A DNA stretch of 47,676 bases from Granulicella sp. (GTDB lineage: Bacteria > Acidobacteriota > Terriglobia > Terriglobales > Acidobacteriaceae): contig JANYLK010000009.1 of the NCBI GenBank assembly GCA_025357875.1, positions 1 to 47,676 of the forward strand. Reading direction: 5' to 3'. How positions within the stretch are numbered: the stretch's first letter is position 1; every line of letters starts with the position of its first letter. The position numbers were made by a program, and so were the translations under genes. Below, in pieces: positions 42,921 to 47,676 of this stretch. Below the pieces are notes generated by a model that had not been told where the DNA came from, did no database searches, and saw only the letters and a list, made by a program, of their open reading frames with translations.

Positions 42921-44138
42921 TCAGCGAAAATAATGCGGAACGAAACTGCTTAAATTGTCGGTGACTGGGCCGCTTGACTCGCGAATACCCATGCCGCCAC
43001 ACTCTTGGTCGATAATCCACAAGCCGAGGATAGGGTAGCGCGGCTGGTTAGCCCTGTCTTGAAATACGGCATCCGGGGCGAGTGCCTGCAGAATGCGCGT
43101 GCCATCGTACGGACCTTCTGTACTAACCGTAGTGACGCTATTGCGGACAACCGTAATGTTTGCACCCTCGCGCGAATGCAGCGGCTTGCGGACAAAATCA
43201 CGCATCCCGTGATAGTCGGCGATGTTCGCCTCGAAGTATGCGGGCAACAAGTTCGCGTGGTTTGGGTAAAGTTCCCAGAGAATCGGCAGAATGCCCTTAT
43301 TCGAAAGCAGCGTCTTCCATATCGGTTCAATCCAGTGCATATCGCGGTATACGGCGAGGGCATGCACGCCGAACTGCTCGGCCATCATCGTCTCCCACGG
43401 GTAGAGCTTGAAGATGGAGTCGATGCGCGCTTCCTTCAGATCGACGAAGGAGTTGCGGCCCTCGTTCCAGCCGATGTCGAGCATCGCGATCGGCTGGGTA
43501 GAAACGCCCGCCTGCTGCGCGGTGTCCTGAAGGTATGCGAGCGTGAGAATGTCTTCAGGTTCGTCAGTCCCTGCAAAATAGACCGGTGATTTGAGGAAGG
43601 GCTTGATGTCTTTCCACTTGGCAATCAGGCGCTCGTGGATTGAGTTGAACTGATCAGGCTTGGCGGTGTGAAAGGGGAGGAAACTGTGTTTGGATGGAAG
43701 CGACTCGGCAACAGCTTCGAGCCAGTGCCATTGGACGACTGCGGCCTCAAGAAGCGATGTAGGCGTGTCGGCGTTGTATTCGAGCAGCTTCGGAGACTGA
43801 CCAGATTCGGCGCCGGCCCAACTGAAGTCAAAACGACCGTAGAGCGCGGGCGGTTCGGCGTTCCATGCCCATTCGATCAACGCTATAGCGTCGGAGGGGA
43901 TTTCAAGTTCAGCGTAACGCCTGTGATCGATGACGTGCTGCGCGGCGGCCAGACACATCCCCTGCATGGTGTTAGCTGCGGCTTCGAGAGTGTCAACTTC
44001 CGCGCTGGTGAATTCGTAGCAAGCGGACTCGTCCCAGTAGGTGCGAGGTGCCATCATCTCCGGCGAGTGGTAAGTCAAACCCATTGACTCAACCTTAGTC
44101 TGCCAATCTGCTCGCGGCGTCAGGGTGATTCTCTGCAT
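42921..44138 (-). CDS. Glutathionylspermidine synthase-like ATP-grasp ligase (YgiC-like)
   Basis: A 405-aa ATP-grasp protein of the GSP-synthase family, lacking the amidase domain of E. coli Gss. Visible blocks: DESACYEFTSAEVDTLEAA near the front, GRFDFSWAG, LLEYNADTPTSLLEAAVVQ, KLYPWE and KPLHSREGANI, ending near GPVTDNLSSFVPHYF. Family members form amide bonds between a carboxylate (glutathione or a peptide) and an amine such as spermidine; YgiC function is not settled. Its ATG shares one base with the lipoprotein stop (TAATG), so translation is coupled. No glutathione or polyamine synthesis genes are nearby. Confidence 0.9.
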   Translation of the reverse strand: MQRITLTPRADWQTKVESMGLTYHSPEMMAPRTYWDESACYEFTSAEVDTLEAAANTMQGMCLAAAQHVIDHRRYAELEIPSDAIALIEWAWNAEPPALYGRFDFSWAGAESGQSPKLLEYNADTPTSLLEAAVVQWHWLEAVAESLPSKHSFLPFHTAKPDQFNSIHERLIAKWKDIKPFLKSPVYFAGTDEPEDILTLAYLQDTAQQAGVSTQPIAMLDIGWNEGRNSFVDLKEARIDSIFKLYPWETMMAEQFGVHALAVYRDMHWIEPIWKTLLSNKGILPILWELYPNHANLLPAYFEANIADYHGMRDFVRKPLHSREGANITVVRNSVTTVSTEGPYDGTRILQALAPDAVFQDRANQPRYPILGLWIIDQECGGMGIRESSGPVTDNLSSFVPHYFR

Positions 44139-44479
44139 TACTCGCCGCCGCCTTCTCCGCCGCCAGCGTGCGTGCTGCCGAAGCCGCCCCGCAAAGTCGA
44201 ATAAGAAGCGCCAGGTAGTGGCGCGAACCCTCCGCCCGTGACTACGGCGCCGGGATAGTAGCCACCCGCGCCGCCGTAGTAGTAGCGATAGAATCCAGGC
44301 CCGCCGGGATGATAGTTATTGTTGTTCTGCTGAGCAGGCTGGTTCTTGCAGAAGGTTTCGTCGACTACCAAGTTATGCTCGTTGACGCAGCGCTGCATCT
44401 GCGCCTGGCGGCAGCCCGTGAGCATCGACAGCGCCGCGGAGGCGAGCAGAGGAGCGGCGACGTGCGTGGAGCGCTTCAT
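44138..44479 (-). CDS. Small lipoprotein with Gly-rich tail (YgiB/DUF1190-like)
   Basis: 113 aa from the ATG at 44479 (the open frame continues upstream to 44581 without a signal). The lipobox is SMLTGC with Cys23. The mature protein has C-V-N-E-H and TFCKNQ, then a tyrosine/glycine/asparagine-rich stretch (YHPGGPGFYRYYYGG) and ends LRGGFGSTHAGGGEGGGE. E. coli YgiB is also a small lipoprotein next to ygiC and ends near GGFG; this one is shorter. Its stop overlaps the ATP-grasp ligase start. The partner relation is inferred from pairing and the shared GGFG. Confidence 0.72.
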   Translation of the reverse strand: MKRSTHVAAPLLASAALSMLTGCRQAQMQRCVNEHNLVVDETFCKNQPAQQNNNNYHPGGPGFYRYYYGGAGGYYPGAVVTGGGFAPLPGASYSTLRGGFGSTHAGGGEGGGE

Positions 44480-44537
44480 CTTGTCTTTCTGCAGATGCGG
44501 CAGGACGATTCCCAGTCCTGCCGCTTTGACTGCGAGC

Positions 44538-45815
44538 TTACTTTGCTCCGACCAGCGTGGCGCTGGCGCCGACGTCCGCATGCTTCAAGGAGCAGCATGC
44601 GTCGGTGCGACCGCAAAGGCACGGCGATTCGGCGGCCGCGGCTGCGGAACGTTCTGCGAAGACCTTTTGCGCGGCGATGAGACCGTTGCCGAAGGCGAAT
44701 CCGGGAGACGGCAGCGACTTTGCGACGACCTGCTCAAGCGCGCCGATGATAGCAATCGTATCCATGAAATCGAAGAAGCCGAGGTGCGCGATGCGGAAAA
44801 TCTGGCCCTTCATCTCTCCCTGGCCATTGGTGATGATGGCTCCGAATCGCGACTTCAATTCCTTGACGATGACCCCAGAGTCGACTCCTACTGGCGGCAG
44901 AACTGCGGTCGCAGCGGCTGACGGCGCATCTGGAGCGAACAGGGTCATACCCAAAGCCTGCACTGCAGCGCGTGTCATCGCGGATACAGTCTCAGCGTTT
45001 TCGATCAGTTTTTTGCGGCCGGCGGCAAGATCTCCGTCAGCCTGGGCAGCAATCCAGTCGAGGGCAGCGGCGAGTGCGGCAATCAGCGCAACGGCTGGGG
45101 TGTAGGCGCTCTCGCCAAGCTTCGCGTTCTTGCGCTCCTTACGCAGGTCGAAGTAGTAGCGCGGATTGTAGCTCGCTTCCATGCGATCCCAGGCGCGCTG
45201 GCTGACGGCGAGATAGCTCAGGCCCGGCGGAATCATGACTGCCTTCTGCGAGCCGCCGATGAGCACATCGACGCCGAGCGCGTCCATATCGAGATGCGTG
45301 GTGCCGAGGCCGGTAATTGCGTCGACCACCAGCAACGCTTCGGAGTGCGTGTCCTTGAGCAGCTCTGCTACGGCGGGAACGCAGTGGCGAACGCCAGTCG
45401 ATGTCTCAGACGATTGCATAAAGACAACGCGGGTTTCGAGCTTGAGCGCAGCTTTGATCTGGTCGAGCGAGAACGTCTGCCCATAAGGCGCCGAGACGAC
45501 GTCGACTTCGCATCCGAAGGCCTTCGCGAGAGCCGTCCAGCGCTCACCGAACTTGCCCGCGGTGAGAACCAGAACGCGGTCGCCGGGCGACGTCAGGTTC
45601 GAGACCGACGCTTCCATTGCTCCCGTTCCAGAGCTCGACAGAATGATGACGTCGTTCTTGGTGCCGACGAACTCTTTCAACTGTGCAAGCACGCGGGTGT
45701 ACATCGCGCGAAACTCTGGGGTGCGGTGGTGAATATCGGCCGCGGCCATTGCGAACTGGGCGGCAGGAAGCAGAGGCGTTGGGCCAGGCGTGAAGAGTCG
45801 AGTCTTTCGGATCAT
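44538..45815 (-). CDS. Class V PLP aminotransferase (alanine-glyoxylate / phosphoserine type) with Cys-rich tail
   Basis: 425 aa from the ATG at 45815; an upstream in-frame start (45905) would run into yqeY. The core has FTPGPTPL, SSSGTGAMEASV, D165 in VVDAITGLG and the PLP lysine K191 in IGGSQKAVMIPPG. This subgroup includes serine-pyruvate and alanine-glyoxylate enzymes that can act on phosphohydroxypyruvate. Proximity to serA suggests the serine pathway. The last about 37 residues after KVFAERSAAAAAE carry CLCGRTDACCSL, four cysteines not found in most homologues; they may bind a metal. The stop is 58 bp before the lipoprotein start. Confidence 0.9.
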   Translation of the reverse strand: MIRKTRLFTPGPTPLLPAAQFAMAAADIHHRTPEFRAMYTRVLAQLKEFVGTKNDVIILSSSGTGAMEASVSNLTSPGDRVLVLTAGKFGERWTALAKAFGCEVDVVSAPYGQTFSLDQIKAALKLETRVVFMQSSETSTGVRHCVPAVAELLKDTHSEALLVVDAITGLGTTHLDMDALGVDVLIGGSQKAVMIPPGLSYLAVSQRAWDRMEASYNPRYYFDLRKERKNAKLGESAYTPAVALIAALAAALDWIAAQADGDLAAGRKKLIENAETVSAMTRAAVQALGMTLFAPDAPSAAATAVLPPVGVDSGVIVKELKSRFGAIITNGQGEMKGQIFRIAHLGFFDFMDTIAIIGALEQVVAKSLPSPGFAFGNGLIAAQKVFAERSAAAAAESPCLCGRTDACCSLKHADVGASATLVGAK

Positions 45816-45858
45816 GTCTCTATTGTATCGAGCCTTTCTGAGAGTCTCGTGACCGGGA

Positions 45859-46329
45859 TCACTTTGCGAGCTCGGCTTTGACGAGTTCGGAGACGAATTT
45901 GCCATCGGCGCGCAGACCGGTGGCGAGGATGCGCTGCTGCACGACCTTCATCGCGGCACCCATATCGCGCGGGCCGGGCTTGGTACCGCCGGATGCGGCG
46001 AGGTGGGCAATAGCCGTGGTAACAATCTCGCGGACCTGATCGTCGCCGGCGGCCTGAGGCATATAGGCCTCGATCATGCCGATCTCGGCTTGCTCCTTGG
46101 CGGCAAGTTCGGGACGGTCGCCTTTGGTAAAGCTCTCGACTGACTCGCGGCGCTGCTTCAGGAGGGTGCTGAGGATTTGGGTCTGCTCAGCGTCGGTGAG
46201 CGGCTCGCGCTTGTCGATCTCCTTCGACCGCAGCGCAGACTTGACCATACGAAGCGTCGTGAGGCGATGCTCCTCGTGCGCTTTCATGGCGGTGATTATG
46301 TCGACGTTAATCTTTTCAGCGATGGTCAT
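45859..46329 (-). CDS. GatB/YqeY domain-containing protein
   Basis: A 156-aa protein consisting only of the YqeY domain: a helical N-terminus with MKAHEEHRLTTLRMVKSALRSKEI, then KQRRESVESFTKGDRPELAAKEQAE and a C-terminal helical repeat with KPGPRDMGAAMKVVQQRI. This is the stand-alone form of the GatB tail, thought to bind tRNA. It is first in the minus-strand block yqeY-aminotransferase-lipoprotein-ligase-serA-fmdB. A GC palindrome lies 26 bp before the ATG. Confidence 0.95.
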   Translation of the reverse strand: MTIAEKINVDIITAMKAHEEHRLTTLRMVKSALRSKEIDKREPLTDAEQTQILSTLLKQRRESVESFTKGDRPELAAKEQAEIGMIEAYMPQAAGDDQVREIVTTAIAHLAASGGTKPGPRDMGAAMKVVQQRILATGLRADGKFVSELVKAELAK

Positions 46330-46354
46330 TTAAAACCCTCCCGGTGCATCCCCC

Positions 46355-46369
46355 ACCCCCCAGGGGGGT
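46355..46369. promoter_or_regulatory. GC palindrome ACCCCCC-A-GGGGGGT before yqeY
   Basis: Perfect 7-bp arms around one central base, 26 bp upstream of the yqeY start. It could be a regulator site or a G-rich structural element; a similar G-run lies before the LolA-like gene (2565-2579). Confidence 0.35.
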
Positions 46370-46702
46370 AATTTGGAGGTAAGTCTCTTCGATGGTGCAG
46401 GTTACAGGGCGCGTATACACCTAAGATATACCATTCATTGTGGTTACGGATAAATACCTCTGATCATTGGGGTTACATCCATGTCAGATGCATCACTATA
46501 ACCTCGTTGGTCCGTTCGAATTTCTATGCCCTTTAATTGTACGAGTTCGAAGGGGTAGTTACGCCAACTATTTGTTTGGGTCAAATCATTCATACGATTA
46601 GGTTTGCCAGCAGTGGGGCAAGTTTGGGGGCTTGACACGCGATTTTGCTCAGCAAATGCGAGAACTTATTTTTGATAAGTCAACGCAGATGTTTTGCCGA
46701 TA
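46370..46702. other. Gene-free stretch upstream of the yqeY block
   Basis: The 46330-46983 gap (654 bp) holds no convincing gene. A 64-codon frame at 46444-46638 (minus) lacks a ribosome site and family features. Minus-strand text near 46620-46650 reads gcgtgtcaagcccccaaac, following on from repeat copy F, so part of this gap may be an extended intergenic repeat unit. Confidence 0.35.
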
Positions 46703-46757
46703 ATAAGCAACGGCAGTGCCAATATGGAAATCCTTAACTGCGTTGAGGATGACAAAG
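46703..46757 (-). repeat. GTCATTCTGA-type repeat, copy F
   Basis: On the minus strand TTTGTCATCCTCAACGCAGT is followed by TAAGGATTTCC and an attggcactgccgttgc tail. It matches the core-plus-tail layout of the other copies. Its chance translation is VILNAVKDF, a string typical of such repeats. Confidence 0.6.
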
Positions 46758-46983
46758 CGTTTGAGCAGTAAGTCACTGGAGCAGAACTTCTGGACAGCCG
46801 GGTGAAACCTCAATTTGAAAGTGGATGCCTGACCACGACCCGGGCACGAGTGGTGGTCGTCGCTGCTCTTGGCATTCAGGGACAACCAAGGATCAGATCG
46901 ATTCGCTACATTGAGATGACCAATGGAACGAAGGTGTTTGGAAACCGGTCGGATAGCGGGCTATTTGTTAGCATACTAAGGTG

Positions 46984-47676
46984 ATGCTTATTCGTCTGAT
47001 TGATATGAAATGTCCCCGACTATTGGTTGTCGCGCTTGCGATGACTTTGCCTCTTGTTGCACTGTCCGCGCTTTCGCCGGCGCCGCTGTTTGCGCAAAGG
47101 TCTGCGCCGGTTGGAACGGGCGATACGTTCAAGGACGCCTCGTCGTTCAAGCCGCCGGCCGGAGCGAGGGTGGCAATCATCGAATATCAGGACTTGCAGT
47201 GCCCGGCGTGCGCGCATGCCTTTCCGATCGTGCACCAAGCCGCGGACCACTACAAAATTGCCTTGGTCGAGAGGGATTTCCCGCTGCCGCAGCATGTTGT
47301 TCTGGGCAGCACCGATGGGGCGATCTGGGCTCGATATCTGCAGGAAAAAGTATCGATGAAGGTAGCGGACGATTATCGCGGTGCATTTTTCGCATCGCAG
47401 ACAGGAATCCAAAACAAGGACGACGCGCTGAACTTTACGCGACGCTTCTTCCAGTCGCATCAATTGCAGATGCCGTTTGTTCCCGATCCGACGGGCCAGT
47501 ATGTAAAAGAAATCGCTGCAGACAAGGCCTTAGGTGAGAGGATCGGCGTGCAGCACACGCCAACAATCATTGTTTGCAGCCAGCGCGAATGGGTGAATGT
47601 GACGGACGTATCGCTGCTCTACCAGACGATCGAGGAGGTTGCGGCGAAAGCTGGACCGAGTACCGCGGCCAAGGTT
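46984..47676 (+). CDS. DsbA-like secreted thioredoxin-fold oxidoreductase, 3' end cut by window edge
   Basis: 231 codons run to the window edge without a stop. Starts at 46984 (AAGG just upstream) or 47005. A signal peptide covers VVALAMTLPLVALSALSP to PLFAQ. The thioredoxin-fold active site is QDLQCPACAHAF (CPAC at 47200-47211) with a cis-proline in QHTPTIIVC. The helical insertion between resembles DsbA/DsbG-type Thioredoxin_4 domains. It is expected to form or reduce disulfides in the periplasm. Only the far C-terminus is missing. The true end lies beyond the window. Confidence 0.85.
   Translation, partial: MLIRLIDMKCPRLLVVALAMTLPLVALSALSPAPLFAQRSAPVGTGDTFKDASSFKPPAGARVAIIEYQDLQCPACAHAFPIVHQAADHYKIALVERDFPLPQHVVLGSTDGAIWARYLQEKVSMKVADDYRGAFFASQTGIQNKDDALNFTRRFFQSHQLQMPFVPDPTGQYVKEIAADKALGERIGVQHTPTIIVCSQREWVNVTDVSLLYQTIEEVAAKAGPSTAAKV

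Noticed and set aside
46649-46885. 78-codon minus-strand frame containing VILNAVKDF
   Set aside because: The text is the chance translation of repeat copy F rather than a gene.
1-47676. tRNA, rRNA, CRISPR array, phage or integrase genes
   Set aside because: None was found by eye; no regularly spaced direct repeats and no transposase motifs. A covariance-model scan was not possible.

Overview
The window looks like chromosomal core sequence from a diderm, moderately GC-rich heterotroph. The best fit is an Acidobacteriota of class Terriglobia (Edaphobacter/Granulicella/Terriglobus-like). This is inference from gene style (secreted S9, M61 and OPT proteins, outer-membrane barrels, a compact DAP pathway cluster) and from dispersed palindromic repeats whose spurious translation reads like VILNAVKD. 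No marker was searched. I see no phage, transposase, CRISPR array, tRNA or rRNA.

Layout. 1-5.35 kb: a 3'-truncated S9 peptidase riddled with in-frame repeats, a LolA-like secreted protein, an HNH protein and a ComF-type phosphoribosyltransferase. 5.5-8.6 kb: an OPT-family transporter, then a decayed outer-membrane barrel gene. 8.7-17.3 kb (minus strand): a lysine/diaminopimelate block (asd, lysC, dapB, dapA, dapD) with an M29 aminopeptidase, a Tat-exported PLP aminotransferase and a TMEM175-like channel between them. 17.4-21.9 kb: a frameshifted small membrane protein, a 100-aa membrane protein, NAD-type isocitrate dehydrogenase, nrdR, mnmA and an outer-membrane protein. 21.9-26.8 kb: a secreted MetX-like hydrolase, an M61 peptidase, glutathione peroxidase and galU. 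26.9-33.1 kb: the replication-origin neighbourhood, with yidC-yidD-rnpA-rpmH on the minus strand, a 0.5 kb gap, dnaA on the plus strand, a small hydrophilic ORF and a KH/R3H (Jag/KhpB-like) gene. 33.1-40.7 kb: a quinone-oxidoreductase-like gene, mfd, a formate/nitrite-family transporter diverging from gatB, and a small DUF6496-like protein. 40.7-46.3 kb (minus strand): yqeY, a class V aminotransferase, a small lipoprotein coupled to a glutathionylspermidine-synthase-like ligase (ygiB/ygiC-like), serA and an FmdB zinc-ribbon protein. The window ends in a DsbA-like secreted thioredoxin-fold protein that runs off the edge.

How the genes work together. Asd, LysC, DapB, DapA and DapD take aspartate to N-succinyl-2-amino-6-oxopimelate for lysine and peptidoglycan. 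SerA and the neighbouring aminotransferase plausibly make serine. RnpA, YidD, YidC and RpmH form the usual membrane-insertion/RNA-processing block beside dnaA. Genes left of dnaA are mostly on the minus strand, as expected if replication leaves this point leftward.

The most interesting points are two palindromic repeat families tolerated in frame inside the S9 peptidase, an extra Ig-like-looking insert in YidC, a lipoprotein/ATP-grasp ligase pair with a Gly/Glu tail (TAATG-coupled), a Tat-exported aminotransferase inside the DAP cluster, and an origin-type gap without recognisable DnaA-box clusters.
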